Shown here in pieces: positions 21,493-32,030 of a stretch of DNA of 64,000 nt; the stretch's first letter is position 1; each line of letters begins with the position of its first letter. The DNA comes from Epiperipatus broadwayi (Eukaryota > Onychophora > Udeonychophora > Euonychophora > Peripatidae): contig JAQFVV010012394.1 of assembly GCA_028023455.1 (NCBI GenBank), positions 30,656,885 through 30,720,884 on the forward strand. The letters are read 5' to 3'. Both the position numbers and the translations under genes were made by a program. The notes below the pieces were generated by a model. The model made no database searches. It saw nothing but the letters and a program-made list of their open reading frames with translations, and was not told the origin of the DNA.

Positions 21493-24400
21493 TTAATATT
21501 TTTTTTACAAATGTATTGTATAAATAAGCTTAAATATGTAAATATAGCAATAAAACATGCTCGGAAATGCATGAAGACAAATAACATACCAATCAATGAT
21601 TATGATGTGTTAAATCAGGCATTATTAGTTTATTTTCATATTTAAATTTATAGTGATATTTTTATGAAGTCTATATGATACTGACATCTTCAAATATTTT
21701 TAAACTAATAATTTTATAAATATTTTTTTACAGAAAAATATGTATACAATAAATAACATTACAGATAGCTGCAAAATAATAAAAAATCTGGAAACAATAG
21801 AAGCAGCCTTATTATTTCCCAAATATTTCAACATTGTGAGAAAGTGGCTGACTTTCCTTGAACATGTTAAAAGTTTCAAAATGGTGAAAAAATAATCAAA
21901 TATATCCAAGCCTGAACATCTTTCTTATTAGTTCTCATATGAAGTGAAAAGGATTGCTATCAATCTTATGAAATCTTGTTGACCAATTAATACAATACTG
22001 CAATAAATGAATGTGGTGGTTTAAAGAACACTATGGAATGAGTTTAATCAGTCAAATTTCTTTATTTATACACATCCCTCTTATTTTGAAACTCTTTATG
22101 TCAAAACTGTCTAATATATACCATAGTGGTACATTATAGTTACGTATTGTAACAGTATACACATATGCCATTACATCACTGTCAAATTAAAAAAAGGATT
22201 GCTAAAGAAAATGGATGTGAATTAATAAATAACTAAAAAAAATAAAAATTCAAGTAATATATATAAAATGCACAGGTAATATACTAATAATTATTTAAGT
22301 TAAAAAATTCAAAATCTAAAAACAAAAGACTTTTAATGCCAAAAAAAGCTGTTAATGTATTTTTAAAGTTATTTTTAAGCTATTGTAGAATGGAAATAAT
22401 TTTCTATTTAAATGTAATGACATAATAACAAACAAGCCCTTGGGAATTTAATCAATTGTAAGTCAGATAAGAAATCAATAAAAAAATTACTACTAATAAA
22501 ATTTGGTGTTCTCCAAAATGTAGGGATTATGCAATAAATTTTCATTTCTCATATTTACACAAGCTGAGATGGCCTCAAGAGTGATGGTTGCTGTAAAGTG
22601 GCAAGCAATGGACTTGTATTCCCCAAAACAACATTAACATTAGATGGAAGGACCTTCAAATGGAGTTGTGTGATGCATCAAGGATTGCAAAGTTGGAATC
22701 CAGTAATTTGAACCATTGAAAGTATGGACTTTTGTCTTAAATAAGATGTGACTTTTAATTATCTAAAGTAAGAACTTTTTAAATATTAAACATTACCTAA
22801 CTCCTAAATAAAATCTGTTACCTGACTTAATAGAAATTTAAATTATTTATTATATTTTTTTTAGTTTGCTACTGTCATTTCCATTCTCATTAATTTCTTT
22901 TAAATTAATAATTTAAAAATAGACATAAATGGCTGCATAGATTCATAAATTATGTTAGTTTATGTGTGTTAATTTTGGGATATTTGTTTTATACTTGAAT
23001 CAGTGCTGGTGGAGAGATATACAGCTATTTTATGTCAATGTAATCTGGGAAGTGCATTGGATTAACATTCCCTTATGCCATGTTAGCATACAGGGCATAG
23101 TATCCATCTGAACGCATGTCTCAAAAAGTGTAGCTATCACATTGCCAATGGTCGTATACATATTTCCTATGCCATTGACCTCCTTATTCTCAGGTTGGAA
23201 CAGTAAGCAAGCAAAACTATTATTCCCCCATTTACAGAGCAAATCTTTTATATAGTTCCAAATTATTGCCTTGCCAGACATATGCACATTCCTGTACTGG
23301 ACAAGATTCCTATCAGCATGGTTTTATGCTAACATTCTCATTTTGCACTGATCACATCAGTATATCAGTAAGCTGATAATTGTTTAGAGGTGAACTTGTG
23401 GCCTGGAGTTAAAAGGGTTGGCTTCATTAAATGCATATTCTATATAGCATATTTGCACTTAGTAAAATATTAAAATTGTGGTAAATCTATTAAATGTATC
23501 CATCTGTGCATATACATAAATAAATATATTTAATCGTTAACTCAGGTTTCAGAATTTTTCCTTTTAATATGTGTGAGCATTATAATAAAATGTTTTGTTT
23601 AATTAATTTTTGGCAGTAACTTATTTTTTTTTTAAATATTTTTTATTAAGAATACTTTTTAAAATCAAGAATTAGAAATTTTTAGAAATACAGCATATTA
23701 TAAGTTCAGCTCTTCTGAGAATTAGCGATTGGGGCTTTCAGTTCGATCAAAGAGTAACTTCATCCGTATGAATCTGCCAACTTTATAAATTTTCTAGGTT
23801 CAAATAGCCTAGTGGTGTTCTGGCGTGGCAAATAGTATTGTGAGGTTCTGATGACTGTTATAATATATTCATTGCAATGTAATATTAACAGTTCCACAAA
23901 GTGTTAATGGCTGATAGTACTTGACTTCATCTTACGTAAAACTGTTGTGATTAGATGTGTTCATAAAACTTTGATTTCTGCTTGGTTATTTCATCTACAG
24001 TGCACAACAGTTAATTATTATCAAATGCTATTTAAGTAAAGTAATTAATACTTTATTGATAATTACTCTATTAATAAGTATTTCTGTATTTGTTTATTTA
24101 CAAAATGACCAATTAATGTTAGTACGTAAAATACTGCACATCCTTTTTCCTTTTTAAATCCTACTTAATTATATAATTTTTTTGACATCCTTAAATATAT
24201 TATATATAACCTTTCTTTTTCATTTTGACCATTTTTTATGATCATTTTCAAAAATTACTCTTATAAAATATATATAATATGTTATACAATATAAAATATT
24301 TAATATGTTTACAATATATATATTGTGATGATTAGATCTGGTATAGACTTTGAAAATATACATGATTTAAATTTTTTTTATTAGTTTTATATAAAGATAA

Positions 24401-25377
24401 ACTATAAATGAAATGTGCTTAAATATAAGTTATTAATATCATGATAATATAATCAGATTTATATTTAGAAATCTAATGTAAATATTTTTATTTATTCACA
24501 AGCAGAATTATTTTTAAAATATTTATAATTGTTTTATTAAAAACAATATTTTATTTTTCATTTAAATATTTTTACATAGGCAACTAAAATATAGTAATAA
24601 AGGCAATATATGCAACATATTTAAATTTAGTAATAAGTAATATTAATAGTTATTAATAATAATGGTAATAGGGTCTGCTTGAAGGATTTTTTTAAAATAA
24701 TGGAGAAATGCTTTGCCCATTTTAATATAATTTATTTAAAATGATTTTTTAATGTAATATTTTGTGTTCTATATTTCAACATGTCAACATTTGAAAAGGT
24801 TAATATTCAGGTGTTGTACTTCTTTTTGAATTAAAACAATGCAACATATATGTGAAGCATGGAGATCAAACTGTGTCTTCAAAAAATCCCCAGAAAAACC
24901 TACATCAATCAGACATAAAAAGTATATGGGAAAGTGTTCAAAAATGACCACTGCTTATTTACTGCTACCACTGCTTACTATTTACTGCTACTGCTTATTT
25001 CCACTGATGTCTTTATAAACTTTTATTATATTAAAGTGATTAATAAACATGATTGATTAAAACAAATTTATGAAAATAATATGTATAAAATACTCTAAAA
25101 CATACATTTTTATTCTGAAAATCAAAACAAAGAACTTAGACCTGTCAAAATTGTTGAATGGTGCTCCCTTATATAGAGAATGAGAAACAGCCAATCAGTG
25201 CCTTGGAAGGCAGGTCTTATCTCATTGTTATAACTTTAAATTTAAATATTATTGATTTTTTAGTTGTAAAATAATTTTAAAGTGGACAGCATCATCTGAT
25301 ATGTTTTTCTTGATAAAATAATTGTAAAACCTGCAAAATAACATAAAAATTAGCAGCTTGAGAGTGAGTTAAAGGTA
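21493..25377. other. AT-rich noncoding stretch
   Basis: No gene or repeat family recognised. Frames at 21700-21909 and 23030-23287 (minus) have no domain that I know. A short imperfect repeat of ACTGCTTATTTACTGC type lies at 24945-25005. Near 25169-25198 there is TTATATAGAG followed by AGCCAATCAG, a TATA-like and a CCAAT-box motif, but with no evident gene. Confidence 0.4.
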
Positions 25378-25593
25378 ATGATGAGTATCGTTGGAGAATA
25401 CAGAGAAAAGGATAAAGAAGTTAAACTTGACAAATATGTTAAAGGACTCAAACTTGACAAATATGTTGAAGGCGTTAAACTTGATGAATATGTTAAAGGA
25501 GTAAAATTTGCAAATATATTTAAAAAATTATGTATAAAAGTGAGAATTAAAGGACTTGCAATCAACAACCAGAACAAATATTATTTTCCAAAA
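25378..25593 (+). other. Short frame with three 9-residue repeats, uncertain
   Basis: An open frame with a 27-bp direct repeat at 25423, 25450 and 25477, plus a decayed fourth at 25504. It encodes KLDKYVKGL, KLDKYVEGV and KLDEYVKGV, then KFANIFKKL. Substitutions between units mostly keep charge or hydrophobicity, which may hint at past coding selection. The frame runs on into the adjacent SINE (to 25710), so its end is not original. I recognise no family. It may equally be a minisatellite with a chance frame. Confidence 0.25.
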
Positions 25594-25692
25594 TGTTGGT
25601 GGTTGAATGGTCAGCACAGCCGCCTTATAAGCAGTTGTCTCGGGTTTGTGGGTTCACTTCCCAGGCGATGCTTTGACACAAAAAAAAAAACA
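25592..25692 (+). mobile_element. tRNA-derived SINE
   Basis: Third member of the family at 3819 and 16575. It has GGTGGTTGAATGGTCAGC, the B-box-like GGTTCACTTCC, the tail GATGCTTTGACAC and a long A-rich tail. A weak flanking repeat (ACAAATATT and ACAAATAATT) may be the TSD. Confidence 0.75.
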
Positions 25693-25699
25693 AAAAAAA

Positions 25700-27105
25700 C
25701 AAACAAATAATTCAGAAATATTTAAATTTAAAACAGCTCTATTGTGCATAAATTACTAGTAATTCTTTATTGTTTATCTTTTATCTCTTCCTTTATTTTT
25801 ATCCTTACATATACAAATTTGAAAAGTTTGTTTCATAGACTATGAATTTTTGCTTTAAGATAATTAAAAAAATTGACAATTTTCTATTAATATGAGCAAA
25901 GATGTGATGGGGGGGGGATAGTAATTTATAAATAATAATACAAATTCTTTTACAATGATATATATTTAGAGATAGAGAGAAAAAAAGTAATACAAATACA
26001 CAAAATGTCAAATATATATATATGTATTATTCTGAAATGAAAACATTAAAAAAAATTAATGATTTATTCATTTACATAAATAATTTGAAGTTCAAACTAT
26101 CGTTTTGAACCAATTTAAGATAATTGTAGTAAGTTTAATTTTCACTAACTACAAAAAGACCAGACTCATAAACAAAACTAGATTGCTAATTAAGCTGTAA
26201 TTATTATCCTTTTCACATTTATAATTATTTTTTTATCTATAATTTTAATCTTAATTGGATATCTAATACTTTCAATTATTTTATTTATAAAATACTCACT
26301 GTATTTTAACTTCATCTTTTAATTATATATAGTTAGATTTAGAAATTAAAAATGGCAGAATATTTAAGAAAAAATCTTTCCTTTATTAATTACGGTTTTA
26401 AGAAAAAAAAATGTCTCAGAGAATTGTTTTCTTTAATTAAAAAGTGGCGTTTCTAGTAAAAGTAACTAAAAATTAATTCTTACTAAAAATAATTAAATTT
26501 TACAAAATTGAGAAATAAAGTTACTAATTATAGATTTATACAAAAACAGCTTACATAATATTTTGTAATCTTTGAAATATATAATTAAAAAATGAAATAT
26601 TATGTACGTTGTTTTTTGGCTTCTGTTATTATTGATGTTGTTCATTTTGTAATTAAAATATATTATGAAAATTGAAGTGTCCCACAAGAGAACAATGTAT
26701 GGTAATTTACTAAAACTAAAATTAATTTTATCGTTTTTTTTTTTTTTAAATGTCACCGTTGACATTAAAATGTTTACATATTTATGCAATTACTATTTCC
26801 GATTCTTTTTTAATTCAAGAAAATACTGCGGAACAAAAATGAGCAATTAAAAGTATATTTTCCGTATAAAAACAATTATTTATATGTACGTTTTTTTTTA
26901 TAATTTTGTTTATGCAAATAAAGATTTAAGTTATATAATACTTTCTACATATAATCAGAGTTCATATTTAGAGTTCAAGCAAACAGGACTGTTTGCGAGT
27001 TTAAGTAATCTGGAGCGAAAGTTTTTTTCCACCCTCCCCCCACGAATTATTTTGAATAACCTATCCCTCAAAAAATATGGGAAAATATAAAATAAAAATT
27101 ATAAT
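25700..27105. other. Extremely AT-rich noncoding stretch
   Basis: Only chance frames (25805-26011, 26493-26789, 26665-26850, 26884-27090) are present, with compositions driven by AT content. No repeat recognised. Confidence 0.45.
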
Positions 27106-27243
27106 CTATATATTTATAATTTCAATGTTTACAAATTCATTTTCATTACTATCATGCATGAAAATTTCTACAATATCATCCAAGGATAAATCTTCATATA
27201 TTTCATAGATAATAGCCAAAGCTGTAAGTCGCTTCTTTGACAT
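27106..27243 (-). other. 45-codon ORF, unidentified
   Basis: On the minus strand a frame from ATG (27243) to TAG (27106) reads MSKKRLTALAIIYEIYEDLS and continues with an acidic DDIVEI segment. A basic start followed by an acidic stretch resembles the N-terminus of some transposases such as piggyBac-type proteins, but it is too short to assign. No domain follows downstream. It sits 40 bp from the family A palindrome. Confidence 0.2.
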
Positions 27244-27371
27244 TCTTGAACGTAAATGGTTCTTATTAATTTAAATTTAATTAGAGGGGATTTGACTTCA
27301 GACTTTCATGCGTCTTTCAGTCATCTGCTCCATCTTATACAACCGATAAATATAACCACATACATGTCAAA

Positions 27372-27445
27372 AAGATAAATAATCTACAATATATGTATTT
27401 CATGCTGAACCAGCACTCATCAGTTGGTTTGAATCTCCCAAATTG
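27372..27445 (-). ncRNA. Type I hammerhead ribozyme, intact core (family A)
   Basis: On the minus strand, in order: ACCAA (plus 27424-27428, stem I 5' strand), CTGATGA (plus 27417-27423), stem-loop II of six pairs with a GTT loop (plus 27402-27416), GAAA (plus 27398-27401), TACATATA (plus 27390-27397) forming a three-pair stem III with a two-base loop and an AUA triplet. TTGTAG follows the predicted cut between plus 27390 and 27389. CCAA pairs with TTGT/TTGG to form stem I. This is the best preserved copy. Type I hammerheads with tiny stem III are known from Penelope-like elements, newt satellite 2 and metazoan retrozymes. Confidence 0.75.
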
Positions 27446-27504
27446 ACATAGCAAATCTTCAAACTCTAATATAAACCGAACACTGATTATATATATGTGT
27501 GGGA

Positions 27505-27572
27505 GATGGTGATTTGGACTAACTGATATATGCTGGTTCGGCATGAAATACATATATTGGAGATTATTTATC
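27505..27572 (+). ncRNA. Hammerhead ribozyme with a mutated first box (family A)
   Basis: ACTAA then CTGATAT (27523-27529) where CTGATGA is expected, stem II with a GTT loop (27530-27544), GAAA (27545-27548), TACATATA (27549-27556), and TTGGAG after the predicted cut. The double change in the first box hits catalytic positions, so this arm should be inactive. The rest is close to consensus. Confidence 0.65.
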
Positions 27573-27664
27573 ATTTCCACATGTATGTGGACTTGTGTAT
27601 CAGTTATATAAGATGGAGTGGATGGTAGAAGGGAGCTTGAAAGTTTGTGTTCAAATCCCCCCTA

Positions 27665-28514
27665 AGTACCTTTAGCTTAAGTATATATATCATGCTTGTA
27701 TTTAGGTATCATTAATTTTAATTTAGAGAAAGATCTTTTCTCTGTGCTAGGAAAATAGGAAAACAATAACATTTAAGTGTGGTGAAAATCAAATAATGTT
27801 ACATTTTCTAACACTATTTGTACAAAAATTGAAACAACTTGCTTTTCATTCAATAGCTTGAGACAAACTAATATATACTACTAATCCAGTCTGTGTTATT
27901 ATGGTAGCAAAACATTAATACCAGAATGTTTATTGATATTTAAAAACTGAAATATTTTTTTGATAATGTATAATACCATTGACAACAATTTAATCAAATA
28001 ATGGACTCTTTTTATGTTCCTACAAATCCACTGCCTTCTAAATCATACAGCCTAAGTTCTTTGCTCATCTTACACCCTGTATAAAATGACTCTGAAAACA
28101 CATAAAATCATTAAAATGTGTATTGTAACATAACTAATTTAATAAAGTACAGATGTTTAAAGTTATTATTCAGGAAGTATGTCTGAAACCTAGTTATTAT
28201 TCAGGAAGTATGTCTGAAACCTTGCACCATTCTGGAATGATTTTATACTTTATATAACCATAATTAACAATGTTCTTTTCTAAATTAATTTTACTTTTTT
28301 TTTATCTCTTTCTATACTCAATTACTGCTGGTTTGGAAGAATCAAAGTTGTGTTTCTTAAATCTTCATTTTATACTCACATTAAAGTATCTATGACATTA
28401 AACTGTATTTGAAAATAACTGTTATGATCATATTTATTTTCTGACAACCAATTTGCATTATTTAATAATACATATATTTCTTTTATATTTAATAAACTTC
28501 ATTATTATCAAAAT
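27665..28514. other. Noncoding stretch with a small tandem duplication
   Basis: Two adjacent copies of a segment containing TCAGGAAGTATGTCTGAAAC lie between about 28160 and 28222. Otherwise nothing recognised. Confidence 0.45.
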
Positions 28515-28955
28515 CATTTAAAAAAATTATCAATCCATTAATAAGGAAGATCTCTCCAAGTATAATCTAGTTTCTTTGATTTCAAGCCTCTTTTCTCCAC
28601 ATAACACCAGTAAACTTTCTTATTTTATTCATTCATCCCATATGTGATCTTTTTTAGGTTTTATAATCTTTTGAGATCCAATTTAAATATTTAACTGCAC
28701 ATTTATTATCATCTCTTTTAGTACTATATCATGACCAGTTTCATTTGTCTCTTAATTCTTTCAATCATGTTAATCATACCCATTTGTTTTCTCATCTATG
28801 CTTTTCATTTTCCAACTCTTCTTGTTAATCCTAATATACACTTTTCCATATTTTGTTGAGTGATTTGAAGTCTTTTGTATTTCTCATCTTAAGAATTCAA
28901 GTCTCAGATTCATAAATAAAAACAGGTAACATATATTTTAAAAATTTTCTTTTTC
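28515..28955 (-). pseudogene. RTE-clade LINE 3' fragment, reverse strand
   Basis: Reverse-strand translation in broken frames matches the C-terminal end of the RTE element at 37204-40504. Recognisable pieces are YESET, KYLNWISKDYK (compare LNWVPRDCK), KIRKFTGVMWRKEA (compare KCAGVLWRREA) and LGEIFLI. It covers only the post-RT C-terminus and is 5'-truncated, as is usual for LINE copies. Many stops; dead. Confidence 0.7.
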
Positions 28956-29179
28956 AAACTTATAGGCATATTTTCTATGTATTATCAAGTCTATAAGAAA
29001 AATAAATAATATATACATCACTAGTTCTAATAAACATAGAATGGCTTTCTTTGATGTAACAAAACTTTACTGTTCGATTAATTGCAAAGAGCCAATAAAA
29101 ATAATCAACTAATTATTAAGAAACAAAAATACATACCCATGTAAAAGAAAATGTATTATAATATGAGATAACAGAAACA

Positions 29180-30470
29180 TGTCTACTGGGCTTATCCATT
29201 AGTGCAATTAACAAACATAATAGATCCTATATTAGACACACAGGAAAATTGTATATAGGTACACTATGTGGACAATGAACAAAAATTTGAACTGGAAGAA
29301 AGAAATCAAATCCAATATCTTTATTTAAAATTAAATCGTACACATAAGCAGTCCAATATAAAATTATTATAAGCACCCACCCCCACCCTCATATCAGAAG
29401 ATACATAGATGGAAAATCTCAAGTACTTACACCTCATAAATTTGTAGAATTAAAAAAACTTTTTATACTGCAATTATTATTTGTGTTAATATAAATCTGA
29501 TAGAATTGAGAACATAAAACATTATGTGGCTGTCTTGGCAAAAGCAGGATATAACAGAATGCACATATACCAATATATAGAGCAGTGGTGGGCAAACTTA
29601 AAAGTAGCATGATCGACATTTATATTTATTATTTATCAGCGATCGACTTTTTGGGTAATAAAGGAATAAATAATATAAAATTTAAATTAATTATTTATTA
29701 TATATTTTTGCTATGTTGACAGAAATAAGCTTTGTAAAGATTGGTTGGAAAAAATTGGTTGAAAGATTGGTAGTAAAGAAATATTGCTCCTCCCAGTCAT
29801 TATGAAAATTATGTTTTTTTGTTTTTTAGCAATCATATTTTATCTAAAATGAAGGGATTAAAATTTTTTTAAAATAAAATTTTATATATGAAATTTACCT
29901 TCAAGCCAAAAACATAATATGTTTTAATGCAAATTTTTTAGTTGCTAATTTTTTTAGAATAAGAACAAAAGAAAATATGTAAAAACACATATAGATACTA
30001 CATTGTACTGCCATTCAAATGCTACCATTGGTCAATTAATTCACTTATAGAATTTATAAATATAAATGTAAAAAGATTCAGAATTTAAGCAACAGTAATG
30101 TGATGGGAGAAACATCTGTGATTAACTGTCAAGCTGTGTGTGTGATCGACTGTTTTCCAATCCCTGATATAGAGTAATTCAAAACCAAAATAATCTATAA
30201 AATTATCAATAACAGAGATAAAACTAAAAGCTGGACTGTTGTACCATATTTATCACATATGGGTAATAAAATAGTTCTAATATGTCAAGACAAAGTTAAT
30301 GTCACATTCAAAACCCCTATATATTTAAATAAGCTTACTAACAACACAATGGACAAAATTCTAACATTGGACCAGGCCAATGCAGTTTATGCTGTAAACT
30401 GCAATCAAATGACTGTCCATATGTATACTAACTATGATGAGAGAACAGAATGACTCGATCATTTATTATA
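29180..30470 (+). pseudogene. PLE relic split by a hAT MITE
   Basis: Before the MITE, broken frames give ENIKHYVAVLAKAGYNRMHI just upstream of 29582. After it, NNRDKTKSWTVVPYLSHMGN, IYLNKLTNNTMDKIL and AVYAVNC (the GIY strand) appear up to about 30450. The order is the post-palm RT region, the linker, and the start of the GIY-YIG domain. The YIG half is not preserved. The segment from 29180 to 29480 is probably also RT-derived but heavily decayed. Confidence 0.6.
29583..30166. mobile_element. 584-bp hAT-type MITE with 8-bp TSD
   Basis: Terminal inverted repeats CAGTGGTGGGCAAAC (29583-29597) and, reversed, CAGGGATTGGAAAAC (30152-30166) agree at 11 of 15 positions. They follow the CAG..GG....AAC form typical of hAT ends. 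An exact 8-bp duplication, ATATAGAG, flanks it (29575-29582 and 30167-30174), the hAT hallmark. Subterminal GATCGAC motifs occur near both ends. No transposase frame, so it is non-autonomous. It landed in a PLE and is therefore younger than that copy. Confidence 0.9.
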
Positions 30471-30570
30471 GAAAATCTAAGATAAGTTGGCACTGTTAAC
30501 TCATCGGTCTTTTATAATTATGAAAAAAAATATGGCCATAGATGCGATCTGAGTGTTCTTAAAATTCATA

Positions 30571-30790
30571 TATATTGCTTATAATAACTTCTTTCGTATA
30601 CACTTTAATGCAAAAAAAAATTGTAATAAAACTTCTTTATTTTCCTGACAGTTTCGATTCTCCAGCAGTCTTCATCAGAGCTTTCTCAAACTTTCTCTGC
30701 TTTTTTTGTCAGGAAAATAAAGTTTTCTTAAAAAAAATTTTTGCATTAAAGTATGTATGAAAGAAGTTATTATAAGCAATATATATATAT
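30571..30790. repeat. 220-bp foldback repeat with a hammerhead-like core
   Basis: Arms are inverted: TATTGCTTATAATAACTTCT at the left end and AGAAGTTATTATAAGCAATA at the right end, with TTTAATGCAAAAA and GACAG blocks also mirrored. The right end runs into a TA tract. On the minus strand the loop region (plus 30636-30680) reads CTGATGA, a poor hairpin, GAAACTGTC, AGG. These boxes are those of a hammerhead, but stem II and stem III are weak. Confidence 0.65.
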
Positions 30791-31159
30791 ATATGAATAT
30801 ATGAAGAAATGCAAAGAAAGTAAAGGAGAAGAATAAGAGTATATACTTCTAATAAGATGTTAAAATTCTATGTAAAGAAAGACACGATCACAAATGTAAA
30901 ATAAAAGAAAGGTGGTTCATTACACAAAATGAATATGTAATGAACCAAAAATCAAATAGAACTTAAATCAGTAAAAAAATAATGTTCTTAGAAGACTAAT
31001 CATGAATATGATGTGAAGCATTGAAAGTATACTTGGTGCAATAAATTTTCCTACATTTTTAATATTTAAACTTTGAAGTAGTACTTTTTTACATTAATAG
31101 TAAGAATGACAGAGTATCAAAATATAATTACATATATATACACACACACACACAAATCA

Positions 31160-32030
31160 ACTGTTGAAACTTCTCCTAAATTTAATTCTATAATTCATTT
31201 CATCCATTAAATTTCCATCTGTATTAATAATTTAACCAAGATATTTTCATATCTTCATCCTTTTCTTTTGAAAAAACCCATTCAGTCTTTTTAATTTTCA
31301 TCTTTAATCCTACTTTCTTATTTTTATCTGACAAGTCTTGCAACATTTCCTGAAGCTCTAAAGCATTATTTGCAAACGCAATTACATCATCTGCAAAATC
31401 TAAATGGCTTAAATAATCTCCATTTACTTTTACCAAAGAATATTAACAATGATGCATTCATTAGAAGAAGTTAGTAACTACAAATGTTTTGGTTAGATTA
31501 TTAAAACAGATGGAAACAATAGATAAAATTAAATATAGAATTAAACTTAGATGGGACACTTTTCATAGAAATAATTTAATATTAAGATGAAAATATGTCT
31601 TTGTGTTGGAATAGGAGGGTTTTTAAAAGTCTGTCTTTTACCAATTCTTGCATATGAATATGAGAATAGGTCACCTAATAGAAGCAAATACAGAAATGTT
31701 TGACCACTCATGATGTTAGAAGTAATAAAAATGGATTGAAAACAACGTACATTGGTGGGAGAATATGTGTTATTGACATCATGGAAAGAATTAAAAGACT
31801 GAAATAAAACTGGGTTCATCACATTTCTTGAAGAGGTGATAATAAATAGGTAGAGGAATTGTTAAACTGGATCCCAAGACATTGTAAATGTCCTAGGAAG
31901 AGAATACATGTGATATGAATAGATGAAGTGTGATAAGGAAAAGAGAAGATAGAGATTAAAAATTTAGATTAAACCCAAAGAAATACTCATCATACAATGA
32001 ATCAATAATAAAGCTGAAAGTGATGATGAT
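31160..32030 (+). pseudogene. 5'-inverted RTE-clade LINE copy
   Basis: The left part (about 31160-31436) is RTE sequence on the minus strand, including YLSHLDFADDVIAFANNALE (the RT catalytic strand). The right part (about 31441-32030) is RTE sequence on the plus strand, starting inside the next segment (LEEVSNYKCFG) and running to the 3' end, with NWIPRHCKCPRKR and a final GATGATGAT. Relative to the reference element the two parts overlap by about 100 bp. This arrangement is the signature of twin priming during LINE insertion. Frames are broken; dead. Confidence 0.75.

Larger units (their letters stand above)
27283..27664. mobile_element. Complete family A palindrome with two outward hammerheads
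   Basis: An imperfect palindrome of about 380 bp centred at 27473. Left outer end GAGGGGATTTGACTTCAG and right outer end TTCAAATCCCCCCTAAG are inverted partners, and the arms stay alignable through the CCATCTTATA block and the ribozyme. Each arm encodes a hammerhead that reads outward: minus strand on the left, plus strand on the right. The 81-codon frame on the minus strand (27335-27580) is a by-product of the inverted repeat. Other copies lie at 1996-2331, 2930-3095 and 3470-3585. Confidence 0.85.

Noticed and set aside
23030-23287. 85-codon minus-strand frame with mixed composition
   Set aside because: Looks less AT-driven than most, but I recognise no domain, repeat or splice context; not called.
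25160-25200. TATA-like plus CCAAT motif as a promoter for the nine-residue repeat frame
   Set aside because: Their order and spacing do not fit a plus-strand promoter and no transcript evidence is visible.
29240-29275. KLYIGTLCGQ, resembling a YIG strand
   Set aside because: It precedes the RT-linker part of the same relic, so the order is wrong for a GIY-YIG domain, and it is followed at once by a stop.
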